In this document: positions 39,101 to 51,046 of the stretch, piece by piece
Layout: the number at the start of each line of letters is the position of its first letter
How positions within the stretch are numbered: position 1 is the first letter of the stretch
DNA from: Ficedula albicollis
Taxonomy: Eukaryota; Chordata; Aves; Passeriformes; Muscicapidae
Assembly: GCF_000247815.1 (NCBI RefSeq)
Contig: NC_021673.1
Span: forward strand, 36,409,194-36,473,193
Length of the DNA: 64,000 nucleotides
Direction of reading: 5' to 3'
Translations under genes and position numbers: made by a program
Notes under the pieces: generated by a model
The model's input: only the letters and a program-made list of their open reading frames with translations
Databases searched by the model: none
What the model was told of the DNA's origin: nothing

Positions 39101-41349
39101 CTATTAACAAATCCTTTATTGGCATTTTAAGTAGTAATGTACTAAAGCTAATCCTGATCCGTGGCTAGTGGATGAAAGGACATTCAATTTCCCGATTGAG
39201 AAAAGCTGCTAAGGACAGAAAAACTTTCCTATTATACTGGTGATATCTGATACACAGTGGAGTATAGCAACAGTCCCTGCTGGCCTCAGAGACAAGAGAA
39301 CTATTATGAGTTTTTTCTGCTTTTATTGTCCAAGATTTATAAGCAGAGACGTCTTGATTTCCTTCTGCTTTGGAAAACAAATAATTACTGGTAGATACAT
39401 GGGGAGCCTTACTGGACCATAGGACTATATGGCTAAAGCAGTGTTTTAACTTCAGTGTGCAGCAATCACCATATGTATTTTAAAATTATACATATTTGAC
39501 TGCAGCATCCAGAGCTGTTATGTATAAAGAAAGACATTTCTTATAATTTGATGTGTGAAGACTGAAGCTGTAAGTGTAAAAAGGACATGGATTTGAAAAG
39601 TTGTCTTCCACAACAATCAAAACTGAGTGGAATGATTCCCTTGTTACTTGGGCAATAAATTATTTAATTGAAAAAGGAATAGTCCTCTAATGAATCAATA
39701 ATATTTTAAAAGACAAAACTTTTAAAGGGTAATAAATGTTGAAGTGCTGGAAGTGGCTCTCGGTGAAAAGACAGTGGAGAGCAAGGTGACAAGACTATTG
39801 ATTATTCAGAAAAGTCAGAGTTTAAACTACAGTGTCAAGAGCTGATAAATAGAATGACAGATAAAAGCCAAAGTCAGTACAGTAATGGGTCCAAGGAAAA
39901 TAACCCTTGCAATGGTAAACTCGCCAGAAATTATGACTAGGCAATAAAGAGAGGCTGAAACTGTTGTGTTGCCTTTTTCAGAAAGAACACCAGTTCAGTA
40001 CCCTGTGACAGTCCAGAAAGGTAAAGCAAATGTTAAGATTTATCAGGAAAGGAACGGAGAGCAAACATGAAAACTGCAAGTTCATCATGTGACCACAGTG
40101 TGACTGTCAAAGGCAGTTCTGGCCCTTATTTCAGTGAAAAGATGGCAGGACTACAGGTGTATAGAAAGGTGAAGGGGCTTTGGAAAAGTTTGGAAAGGTT
40201 TTTGTTGGAGATGAGATTAGACAGATTTGTTAATAGTAACATAACAGACATAACACATCTATACAAAATCAAAAACAGCAAAGAAAGGTGAGCAGAACAC
40301 CATTACTTTATCTCTATGCAAAAGCTTGGGAAAGCTGGTTTAAAGCAGTTGGGAATTATTTTTCACAGCCAATGGATTAAGATGTGCAACTCCTCACCGT
40401 GGGGTATTGTGGAGACAAAATGTGTAAGTTGAGGGAAGTGTTATGAATAAATTTGCAGATTAAACAAAAAGCCTTCAGAACTATTAAATACTATTAATAT
40501 ATTAGATATGGATTAAATCCCTCTCTCAGGTAGGCCCTAACTAGTCTGGTAGGATCTGTGAGGATATGCCAGAGGAAGTATAATTGTGTATTTGCTTTAT
40601 TCTTGCACTCTTTTCCTAAACATTTGCTGCTGGCTGCCACAGAGCCCAGCTACCAGCCTGGACAGACCTTTGCTCGGATCCAGTGTGGCTGCACTTGGGT
40701 GCCATAAATCTGTCTGTTTGAGAGGCAAATACTGAAATTAAGTTTGTACATCAGATAGTGCTGGAAGATACATGCTCCCTTGTGAGTCCTATAAAAAGTA
40801 TACAAGCCATCTATCATTCCCTTGTAAATATATGGCAGGGAGCTATTTTAAAGCACCACGATGTGCTTGTTATCTATGCTCTGTCAGACTACTGATACCA
40901 ACTCAGTACTGTTATATTGCCACAGATTATGTTATTTTCATAACACAGGTCGTGGCAGAGTCTTGGCGCCAGAACTTTGGATAGTTTTAAAGGTTATTTC
41001 TCTGTTACAGTCAAATAGTTGCTTCGAGACCAGGGTCTTGCTACCAGTGAGTCTGGCTTAACAAATTCTTGTGCAGGATTTTAAAACTTAGGCTATTCCC
41101 AAACTGCAGGTATGAGGTGCGTTGGAGTTCACAGTTTTAGATTAATCTCTGAAAATAAATCAGACTTCAAACAACTAAGAGTTTACCAAATATTACCAAC
41201 CTCAATGAATTAACAACCCTAACCCTTATGTTAGAGAAGGCTGAGAAAAGGATTTTTTCTGTGATTAGAGAGAGATCCAGACTAAAGAGTGATTTATCTT
41301 TAACAGAGATCTACCACATTTTCCCATTTATGTAGCAACATTCATTAAA

Positions 41350-41450
41350 TGAGGAATTCAAAGTGCTTTACAACATGAGTTACCTAATATCTGCGAAGCA
41401 GACAGACACTGGAATAGCCTCATTTTTTAGAATGAGAAGACTTCTGTGAG
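41350..41450 (+). repeat. possible MIR-like SINE relic
   Basis: The order caaagtgctttacaacatga ... cctcattttttagaatgaga recalls the MIR core (agcgctttacat...ccattttacagatgagga). Strongly diverged and recognised only by eye. Confidence 0.25.
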
Positions 41451-42067
41451 GAAAATTTAAATGGTTTTCAAAAATTTCCCCTGGAAAAAGGCACCAGTAA
41501 AGTTATTTTTGTGAGAACAGCTTTCCACGTCTCTGCTGTGCTGTATTTTCACACTGCTTTTATATGTTGCACTTTGAATTAAGGAAAGATTAAATACTTA
41601 TTGAAGGAATACCTGAGAGTCCAGTAGTTATTAAAAAAAAAAAAACAACAACACCTTCCTGTAGCTGTGGTTGAGTTCAACTGAACTTCACTTTCTATAA
41701 TCCTGTTCCTTGTTGGCAAACTTCACTTCTGCAACTGCATTTCCCATGATCTCATTACTCACAACAATGCCACCCTCTGAAATCCTAAGCACTAACGAAG
41801 AAATCACTCCTTTCTCTAGCATATTCCCTGCAGGTTAAGTTCACATACTTTCAATATCAAAGGCATTATTCACTGATCAGCATACACTCCCTCTCTGAAA
41901 GGGGAGAGAGAGTACAGCATTTTGGGGAAGCTGGAAGCTGGCAATTCAGGTGGAGCAAAGCTGCCCTTTACAATAGAAACAGATGTTTTGGTTCATCTGG
42001 AGGATCAGTAACTGGAGATGTTTTAGCACACAGGCTTTGGGGTTGAAAACAATGAATTACTTCACAT

Positions 42068-42147
42068 TAAACAAAACAAAACAAAACAACAAAACAAAAG
42101 AAACAAAAACCAACAAAACCCCACAAAACCCAACAAAACAACCCCAT
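42068..42147. repeat. A/C-rich low-complexity tract
   Basis: Aaaac/aaaca-type units (acaaaacaaaacaaaac, ccaacaaaaccccac) over about 80 bases. Its composition is the complement of the G/T tract at 30681-30867. Confidence 0.88.
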
Positions 42148-43699
42148 GACCAGAGTTTCAGTGGAAGCCATCTGTGCCCCTGTGAAATGGCTTGTGAATG
42201 CAAACAGTGAACGCAGAAGAAGGGCAAGAAGGGAAAGCTGGAGGAGAGCATGGAGGTAAAACTGGTCCTGATGAGCCACGTAACTTCACTTGTCATCTTC
42301 ACAAAAGTGGATGGGAAATGTGGCCTCCTGGTAAATGGATGGGATATTTCCAAGAGAAATTAAAAGGCAAGTAAAAACAATCCTAAAACAGCCACACTCT
42401 GAGCTGGTGACCCTGGCAAAAATGCTAAATTCTGCCTCTCTGTTGGCAGTTCTTTTTCTCAGGAAAAGCTGGGCTCCTCTTTGAAAATACTTTAAATTAC
42501 TTTTCAAGCTGTGTACCCAAACCATGAGTCACTTCTTTTTGCACTAGTTAGTGATCAACTCATGCTCATGTATCTGTTTAAATGCCTTAGTGTTTCCTGT
42601 GGAATATTCTCCACAAAGTACCAAGGTAGGTTTCAGTGTCTTCTATTTCAAATTCAGAACATTTCAATGAAGAAAAGCAACAGAAAGAAGACTCTCTCAG
42701 AGAGAGACAGAGCAAAGTGTGGAACTATTCCTCTTTAAAGTCCTTTTCCTTCCATGATGTGACTGCTGCATGCTCTCTGTAAAATTAAACATGGAATTAC
42801 TCCTGTGAGTAGACAAAATGTTTAGAAATTAGTCGCAGTATTTTCAAGGAGTTACAAACAGCACCCTTTAGGATTAAAAATCCTTTATTAAAAACAATGG
42901 ACCACTTATCTTAAAACCTTTCACATAATCCAGAGGCCAAGCAATGTTTCACAAATGAGCTTTATAGAATTCTTATTTAATTTTTTTTAAACGTTAATAT
43001 GTTTTAGACATCCAACTTCTGCTGTCATCAGTGGGAAAAAAGCATGGAATTCCCCTAGCTGTTCTTGAAATGTCTGTTCTAGGTTTCAGCTGACCTCAGA
43101 TGAAGCAGCCTGCTGGTTTTAAGGAACTGAAGGAAGACAGGGAGGAGGTTAATCATTAGTTTAGGGGGAAATTGTCATTAGGCACCATGAGAATATGGCT
43201 GTTAAGAAGATTTGCTCTAGTATGGCATTTAGCAGGAAGGTAGTGCAAAGACTGCATACAAATGACAGGCTATGGTAGCAGAACAACCAGGGCAGCAAGA
43301 ATTGCTGCAGTCTGGACGAGCTGCATCACAGAAACAGCTCAATGAAATGAAGAATGACAGTAATTTACCAAAGAGTCTATATCCTTAATGAGCATAAGAT
43401 CCCTATAATTTTACTGACAAGGCATTGGACGTACTGCTCTCCAGTTTATTGCAGAAACAGCAGGAAGGCTCTTTGAAAGCAAAATATCAACAACAAAAAA
43501 ACCTGTAGAAAAGCAATGATTGCTTCATGTGTCCAGGCTTCTGAGTCCTTTTCTTCCTGAAGGTACATTCTGACCCCTGTGAATAGGAATGCCATGCTGA
43601 TACTTGAAGTGCCTTAAAAACCCCATGACTTGTTTTATACCCACCAACAATGCTTCTAAACTGTTGCAGAGAAGGTATTGAATCAAGGGTAGTGTGGCC

Positions 43700-44055
43700 T
43701 GGGAAACAATGCTTCAAATCTGTTCTGCACTGGTGAGATTGCAGTTGGAGTATTCATCCAAGTTTGAATCCTTCAGGCACTAAGAAATAGGGAGGGTAAG
43801 GAAAAAGAGTTTATGAGAGGTACTTAATATGCATGAGCAGAAGCCTAGAAAGCATGATATATGAGGACAGACAAGAGAAATTAGAGGGTTTTAATCTAGA
43901 AAGGAAAAGAAAGAACAGGAAACATAATGGTCTCAAAACACCTATAAAATTGCTGTAAGAAAGAATAATCTGCTTCCTGTGTCCTTGGTAGCTAATGCAA
44001 GAAGCAATAGGTCTTGACTTCAAAGTGGAAGCTTAGGCTTGACATTTGAAAAAGC
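43700..44055 (+). mobile_element. old CR1 LINE relic (ORF2 3' part and tail region)
   Basis: Diverged but ordered matches to the CR1 3' half: tctgcactggtgagattgca followed by gttggagtattcatccaag (CR1 ...ctggtgagac...tggagtactg), then caagaagcaataggtcttga, then gtggaagcttaggcttgaca (CR1 ...agaagcaatgggct...gagatttaggttggacat). The reading frame is destroyed, so it is an inactive relic. Confidence 0.72.
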
Positions 44056-45570
44056 AGAGGTTGGAAGGCTTGCCTTTGCTGTACACAGTTTTAAGATAAG
44101 GGCCTCTTAGAAATATAGCTAACATTGCCTTGGGGCAGAAGGCTGGAGCCAGGGATCTCTGCAGATTCCTTCCAGCCTTCCAAGCAGTTGGTTGTAAAGG
44201 GAGAAATAGTGGCTGTCTGTCTCTGATGGCTGTTTTATAGACACAGGGGGAGTATTCCCACCAAGGAAAGAAATTTATATGAAGCTGATCATGCATAAAA
44301 CATTTGTTTGGTCCTGGGAAACATTCTGAATAACTGCAATTCCTGTATGGACCTAGGATATTTTTGACACAGCAGAGGCCATACACCTTCATGATAGCTG
44401 TCATGTACTATGGGAAGGTAGTGTAATATAAGGGAAAGCCTCTTATTAGGAATGATGTTGGGTCTTTCTCAGCGGTAAGATTTGTAAGGGGTTGTAAATG
44501 CCAAAACTCAGCCCTTTCCACAATGACTCTGAGGATTGCAGCCATCTGGCCTTGGAGAAGCTGAAGCCGTAAATGACTTCTGCAAAGTGCATGTTAAGAG
44601 GAACAACCAGTCGTTCTGATGAAGAAGCAGGAGATAAAATCTCAGCAAGAACCAGTGAGCCCTGGTGTTTCCAGGGTCCAGAGCAAAGCAGCGTGAGAGG
44701 ATTCTGAGTTTCATGTGTTCTACTCTCCCAGTACTTCTCACACTGTGCCCACACAAACATTTACCTTTTCTTGCCTGAGCTGGAGCAACTCATTTCCTAA
44801 CCAAGTAAAAATGTTGTTTAGAAAGTTCGGTCTGCATCTAGAGAGCCCTAAAATAGGCATGAATCAACACCAGGGAATGTTTCAGCTCAGCCCCTTGCAG
44901 CAGTCCCTGGATGTTTCATTTAAACAGCAGGCAACACAGTGCCCACCCTGGAGCTGCACAAATCTGAGGAGACAGCAAATATTCACATTCCCATCTGTCA
45001 GCAGCAAGCACAGCCTCGGAGCAGTAAATCTGCCAACTTAGGTTAGCGATTTGCAATAAAAATCCAATTATTAAATAGCAGAAAAAGTCTTTGGCTGAGG
45101 AGTTTCAGAGCATGGAGCAAGAGCTGGCATTTGCTGGCCACCCATTTGGCTCTTCAGGAGATTCATTTGGTCATCTAACGTGGCTGGGTCTTCTTACAGC
45201 AAGATGAAGACAAGCTTTCACTGCTTCCTCGCAAACAGATTTCACAGACTTTGTTTTTTGTGGGAGATGGAGTGCAAGTTAAAAGTTGTCTGGGTAAACC
45301 TGTGCCAAAATTGTCAAGCAGGAGGGAGACTGCAGAAGGGCACGTTTCTGGAGCAGGAAGATGTGGGTGCAGATGGGTGCTCCTTAGGGAGCACAGCCTC
45401 TGCAAGAAGAGCTTGCACCAAGAGCTTGCATCCTGCTGCCCTCACTGTTGCTGATCAGGAGTTTGTCCATCTTCCTCCTGGAAAGAAGGATTTGGTCATG
45501 TCCTGCTGCTCATTGACCTTATAACCCTCCAGAGCTCCCTGAAAGGAGTTCGTAGGCAGATGGATTTCAG
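44056..45570. other. intergenic DNA, no gene recognised
   Basis: Slightly GC-richer sequence. Several 80-120-codon open frames overlap on both strands without domains or splice context. Nothing else seen. Confidence 0.6.
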
Positions 45571-45870
45571 TCTCTTCTCCCAGGCAACCAGCAGTAGGAC
45601 AAGAGCACACAGACTTAAGCTGCACCAGGGGATTTTTAGGTTGAGTATCAGAAAAAAAATTCTTCACAGAAAGGGTGAGTAGATACTGGAATGGGCTGCC
45701 CAGTGATTTGGTGGAGTCATTGTCCCTGGAGGTGTTTAAGGAAAGACTAGATGTGGCACTCAGTGCCATGGTTTGGTTGACATGACAAGGTGGTGTTGGT
45801 TCATGGGCTGAACTCAGTGATCTCAGAGGTCTTTTCATGCCTAATTGGTTCTGTGATTCTCTGATTCTGA
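45571..45870 (+). mobile_element. CR1 LINE 3'-end fragment, sense
   Basis: Clear avian CR1 3' end: tctcccaggcaaccagcagt, ctgcaccaggggatttttag, attcttcacagaaagggtga, gggctgcccagtgatttggt, ccctggaggtgtttaaggaa, ctcagtgatctcagaggtct, ending ttctgtgattctctgattct. It is 5'-truncated, has no intact ORF, and is the best preserved CR1 in the window. Confidence 0.95.
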
Positions 45871-46624
45871 GGTAAACTCATGCCGCCATCCTCCCTGCCC
45901 CTTGACAGGACAATGGAGATGGCATAATGGAGATGGGACTAGCCTTTCCCTTTCAAAAGTGTTTAAATTTCAGTTTTAAAGCCTGGATGGAGAAATTGCA
46001 AGGAGAAGAAATTGATCCCTAAATACCTTGATTATAAAATAGGACTGGTAAGGTACAGAAACTGTTATGTGCAGAAGTATTCACGGAAAAAACCTAGCTA
46101 TTTTATTAATAGTCACAAGAATACCAACAAAAAGTAAAAATTTTTAATAGTTAATACTTGACATGAACAAAATCTCACTGCTAGTAGGAAACTAACATGG
46201 TTGTATTGCCAGTAAAATCTGACATGAATTGGCTCTTATTTCCATGTAATTTAACATTTTTCATCAGTGACATGGAAGAAAAACATAATTCCCAGTCTTA
46301 ACCATTAGTGAAATCTCGAACTTACACAAGGAGATAGTGGGTAAAAAATGAAGATGTGTCATGCACAAAGAGCTGTCCCAGTCTGGGACTTCTGGTCACA
46401 TCAAACAATACATACAAACAAAAATCAATTCCTACAGAAACCATACGGTGTTCAGACCATGACAGGCAAGCCCTCTTTGCAAGCTTTCAGTGGCCAAAGT
46501 ATGTACCATAAACCTTGATGTGTGAGCAGGAGAATGGTGAGAATGAGTGGGGAAGGCACACTGCCTCCATCATCCCACTAGTGTAGCCACTTCTAAAGGA
46601 AGTTTAGTTCATTTGTCTGGGAAT
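45871..46624. other. intergenic DNA between CR1 fragments
   Basis: AT-rich sequence, nothing recognised. Confidence 0.65.
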
Positions 46625-46870
46625 GATTAGAGAGAAGACTGATCATGTAAGATCATACAAGAATGATTAAAGCACTGGAAAATAGACCTCAGTGTGAGAC
46701 AAGAAGAGTTCAATCTATTTAGCTTAACAAAGGAGCCACAGCATGACAAAACTTTGATCTCAGGCTCCTTCATCTCGCAGACAAAGATATAACAAGATCT
46801 GGGACAGGATGGCAGCAAACCCAGATTATAAATAAGATGTAATTTTTAATAAAATCGTTGCAATTTTAAG
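46625..46870 (+). mobile_element. old CR1/L3-type LINE relic
   Basis: The strings caagaatgattaaagcactg, gttcaatctatttagcttaa, ctcgcagacaaagatataac and ttataaataagatgtaattt follow the order of an old CR1 ORF2 3' region (LFSLTK...-type coding segment), but frameshifts and stops break it. A different, older subfamily from the fragment at 45571. Confidence 0.7.
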
Positions 46871-47159
46871 GTAGTAATAAAATTATTTCTAGATAAAAGG
46901 CTTTAATTCAAGCAAGAAAATGTTTGTCAAAACCTCCAAATTCATGGTGTATGTGAAGTCAGATCTATTAACCAAAGTAATCCCTCAACCCAGATAATCT
47001 ATGGGTTACTAAGAAAATTTCCCATGACTATTTTATTATTTCATTATATGTTAAAAGTATGTGAAGAGACTTTCAATAAAATCCACATTTCTTTGTAGTC
47101 AATACTATGTACCTGTACTTCAGAGAGAAAGTGTCTACCCCAAACAGGTTGTAAAAGAA

Positions 47160-47265
47160 TTTATTTTATGCCCTATTTTGCAGATAAAGTAATTTGACCA
47201 AAATCAGACAGGAAGCTTGTGACAGAAAATGGATCTGAATCTATGTAGTCCTTAGTGCTACCTTA
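47160..47265 (+). repeat. MIR-like SINE relic
   Basis: The strings ccctattttgcagataaagt, aatttgaccaaaatcagaca and ggaagcttgtgacagaaaat, then gatctgaatctatg, match the order of the MIR 3' half (cattttacagatgagg...aacttgcccaaggtcacaca...gtggcagagc...gaacccaggtct). The best of the three MIR-like candidates here. Confidence 0.45.
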
Positions 47266-47330
47266 AGCAAAATGTCATACACACCTCACTGGGACATCTG
47301 CCAGTGTGTAGAGTGCTCTCCTGAAGTCCC

Positions 47331-47422
47331 TGCAGTGCCTACATGCTGGTGGCTCACCCTCTGTGCCACACAATGTGTGCAGTGCCTACGTGCTGGTGGC
47401 TCACCCTCTGTGCCACACAATG
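47331..47422. repeat. 47-bp tandem duplication
   Basis: Copies start at 47331 and 47378 (tgcagtgcctac, gtggctcaccctctgtgcca, cacaatg) with a single substitution over the shared 45 bases and a two-base spacer tg. Confidence 0.95.
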
Positions 47423-47958
47423 GCGATGGAGGAGTGCAGAAGGAAAGGGAATGTCCACATAGTTCTTAGGTGAGGCACCTCGACTCTTGCTGATGGGACA
47501 ATACTGATGGGATTTCTGGATCAGTTTTCTTTCTTTTTATTAGAGCCTGCAGAGGACAATAAAGTCAGGCTCACATAATGTGAATTAGCTATTAACCTGT
47601 CAGTGCCAGAAACAGAGATATAGAGCGCTGTGCATGGGAAGTGCAGGTCTGCCCTCCTGGTGTGCACAGAGCTGAGGACACTGCAAGATTTGTGCTGCTC
47701 TGAAAGCATTTGAAATGCAGCCCAGCAGCTGCATCTCAGCCCACTCTAACCACAACCACACTCTGCTCGTGGGAAGCCATTGCCCCGAAAGGATTGTGTT
47801 CTGGCTTTGGACTGCACTGCAGGCTGCCCATGGTCCTATTCCTACTGTCTCCCCCAGCTCTCCCTGTGTGCTGTTCTTCTCTCCCTTTAGAGAAGGGGAG
47901 TAGATGATTCTTCTCTGCTTTTGTTTTAATTTTCTTTTTTTTCATCCTGCATTTTCAG

Positions 47959-48170
47959 ACTGCATTTCTGATGAAGCTCAACATTTTGAAAGGAGTATTT
48001 CTGAGGGAGGTGGAAACAAAAAAATCCAGGAGTTCCATTTGGAAGATGGAAGCCCATTGTCAGAGAACTCTGGGGACTTTAAGTCTGTAGGAAAGAAGCA
48101 CCCAGACTCAGTGGCTATTCCTTTGGTGGTGACATCCCTATTTCTCTTGGCTATATACCATGCAGAGTGA
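47959..48170 (+). other. terminal-exon-like open frame of unknown identity
   Basis: A strong acceptor-like signal (T-rich tract 47924-47942, then tcctgcattttcag) precedes an open frame that ends in TGA at 48168-48170. The predicted ~70 residues are acidic and serine-rich, followed by a hydrophobic stretch close to the C-terminus (VAIPLVVTSLFLLAIYHAE), a shape seen in tail-anchored and GPI-anchored proteins. The open frame reaches back to an ATG at 47904, but the intervening Phe/Leu-rich segment is translated pyrimidine tract. No family is recognised and no partner exon was found. It may well be chance. Confidence 0.2.
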
Positions 48171-49770
48171 GGAAGAGAAGCCTTTCCCTGTCCAGTGCCT
48201 CCAAACACGCTCATGAATTCACGTGGTCAAACAGTGCCTTTCCCTTCATCCTGAAGAGCCAGCTGGTGCTTTCAGGTGTTTATGCAACACTGCCATTGCT
48301 AGCTAATGCAATGGAAATTCTGAGCAGCAATTAAATAGCAATTAGTAAGCTGAATGCTTTATTATGGTCATAATTCCTTTCCATTTTGCTAAGTGACAGC
48401 AAAAATGTCTTGGCCAAAAGCCAAGTAATTGCTCAGAAGGGTGATTCTGCATTTCCACAGCATCCAGAGAGTTAAACTTCCCGGAGAAATTCAAAAGCCA
48501 GCAATGAAGATGTAACTCTGTGAGATGCATGGCAGGAATGACTGCTGTAATAATGTTACATAGGGACAAGCATTTTGGAAACAGTTTATCAAAGGAGCCA
48601 CACTCCTCTCGTCTGGTAGCTACACTCAGGGCTTTTTCTCACCTTTTTAATAGTTTCATACTTCAAACACTTCTTATGAACTTGAAAAACTAAGACACTC
48701 ATTTTCTTATCTAATTAGGATAAGCAAGAGATGAAAGTTGTGGAGATCCAAAGACCCTTGTCCATTTGGTCCTGTTGCTCTCCCCAGCATGTCCTGTGAC
48801 TGGAGAAGGCATATCTCGAGCTGCTCAGCTGTAACTAAGCTGACTGAATGAAAACAAGAGAGCTAAGGGTAGTCAGGTGTGGTGCCAACCTTTGCTCATG
48901 TGCTTTTGTTTGCAGTTGGCAGAGTCCAGGCTCAACTTATCTCATTCCCTGAAATCCATATCTCTATACGTAATTGTTGTCAAAAGGAAATGGGCATGTC
49001 TAGTGGCTTCTGATTGAGTTAGGAAAAGGTAGTGGCCACCTTATACTAAACCTAATTTTTTTACTGCAGGATTGCAGTTCTATACAGCTTGTTATGACTG
49101 GAGTTTTAAAATGCTTGTTAAAAACCTCCACAGAATCATAGTTGTACATAAGAGACTTCTTCAATCGTATCTCTGCATCAGTCAGAATAATCCTTTAACT
49201 ACATACACTTTTTCAAATAGATGGGTAAAATAATGCACCCATCTATGAGGTGTCACTTTTGTAAACTTTCTCAAACCTGGGAGATTTGCCAGGGGATGCT
49301 AGTTTTTATCCAAATTCTGGTTTTGTAGCTAACCCATAGCTCCTTAGAAAAGCTCATCTATACTTCAAGTAATTGAAGGAAATTGGAGTATACACTATGT
49401 TTCTATACAGACTGGCATTTTAAGGCTATGAGATAAAACCTTTTAGAAATATTGTTTGTGGACAATACAAACCCTCAGTACGCTGAAAAGGCTAATTGCT
49501 AGGTTTCTCCAAAACATTTCTCTATTTTTATTTGTCCTGTTGTTCACATTGCCTCCTCCCTTTTGTATCTGAGGGCATGATAAAGGAATTGGTGTATCTG
49601 CAGATCCACAGTTGGTAGGTCTTCATTAAAGGTAAGGCCTTTCTGGTCGCTTCCTAATCTGGACAATAATCAGAGAATGAGATGAAATGTATTTTGGGCA
49701 GGTGCTCCCCTCTCATGGTTAAATGCAGAGAAGGATAATAAAGAGCATGCACAGCAGCCCTGAATGTACT

Positions 49771-49926
49771 GAAAGTATGGTAAAATTCAGAAGAGCTTTG
49801 AATTTAGGAAGAAGCACTATTTGGTAAGACAATGGTCACCATTCCATGTAGTGAAAGTATGGTAAAATTTAGAAGAGCTTTGAATTTAGGAAGCAGCACT
49901 ATTTGGTAAGACAATGGTCACCATTC
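49771..49926. repeat. 82-bp-period tandem duplication
   Basis: Copies at ~49771-49846 and ~49853-49926 start gaaagtatggtaaaatt and end gacaatggtcaccattc. There are about two differences in ~74 aligned bases, and the copies are separated by a six-base spacer. Confidence 0.95.
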
Positions 49927-51046
49927 ACTCTCAGTAGTGCAGTATTTCCAAACTCTATAAAAGAAAAGACAAATTCAAAGGTAGATTAGCTATTATAACA
50001 TTGCATTCCTAGAGAGCTAGGTGAGTCTAAATCTTCATTTATTATAATAAATAGGCAATATATGGGACTTGCTGACGTGACAAAGTCACTTCAGAGTGCA
50101 AGCAGAAAAGTTTTGCTTATGTATATATGTGTCAGGGTCAACAAAAGCCTCAACAGTGACTGAAATTCACTTTGGAATACATGCCAGTCAGAAAGGACGT
50201 ACACCTAAAATATTTCCTCGAAGTTGTGAGTTACATCTCTTTCTATATCTGTAGAAAGACCTTTGTTTCTTCTGAGAAGTCATAATAAACTCTGTAGTAC
50301 TTGAATTCTTTGGCATAGGTGACATTACAAAATGACGGTATTGTTTTCAGCACAGCCTGATCTTCTGGGACTTCTTATGCCTAAAAAAGCAGACTTTAGA
50401 ATACTGTTTTCCTCTAGATAGACTTTATGACTGCTATTCTGATGTATTAAAGTCTTATCTCTGAGTTTTCCTTTACTTATATCAAAACTAAAAGAACGAA
50501 GAAGACACTTCTAGCTTCCATAATTTTTAAGAGATCGCCACCAAGTGGTAAAAGGGAATTATTACCTTTTTCCAGCCCCCGTAGGCAGCAGGTGTATGGC
50601 ACTGCTTAGAAATGACGGTGCAGATCAAAATATCACCATAATAACACACGCAAAGTAAATATTAAGGATCATGCAATCAAAGGTAGTTCTTATTTTAGAG
50701 TGAATTAATCAAGGAGGTAAACCATTTAAATGTAGATGACACAGCTTTCACTACCATGCCCTGCTCTAAAAGAAACAGCCCTAAGTAGGTAACTTTTTCT
50801 TTGAACCACTGACATTGGTTATTACAAACACAAGAACCACCTGAACTGCACTTATCTGACTTATCACCATTCAGAAAACTCAATAGAGATGATTGCATTA
50901 ACACATCTACCTTTTTAGCTGGCTGGGTTTCAAGCAGCTAGGTCTCTTAAAAATTAGCACACTATTATTTAGTCACAATTTTTGTGGCCTAATAAATGTT
51001 AATTGTAAACTCTGTGATTGCAGGGAGAACAGGATCACTCATAGGG

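Larger units (their letters stand above)
36196..43699. other. intergenic DNA, no gene recognised
   Basis: Mostly AT-rich unique sequence with an A/C-rich tract at 42068-42147 and a faint MIR-like relic at ~41350-41450. A 172-codon frame on the minus strand (38572-39090) is the longest non-repetitive ORF in the window. It has no domain, and its length is close to chance expectation. Confidence 0.65.
47423..51046. other. intergenic DNA with one terminal-exon-like ORF
   Basis: AT-rich sequence. It contains the 82-bp duplication at 49771-49926 and the candidate exon at 47959-48170, described separately. No other gene or repeat recognised. Confidence 0.6.
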
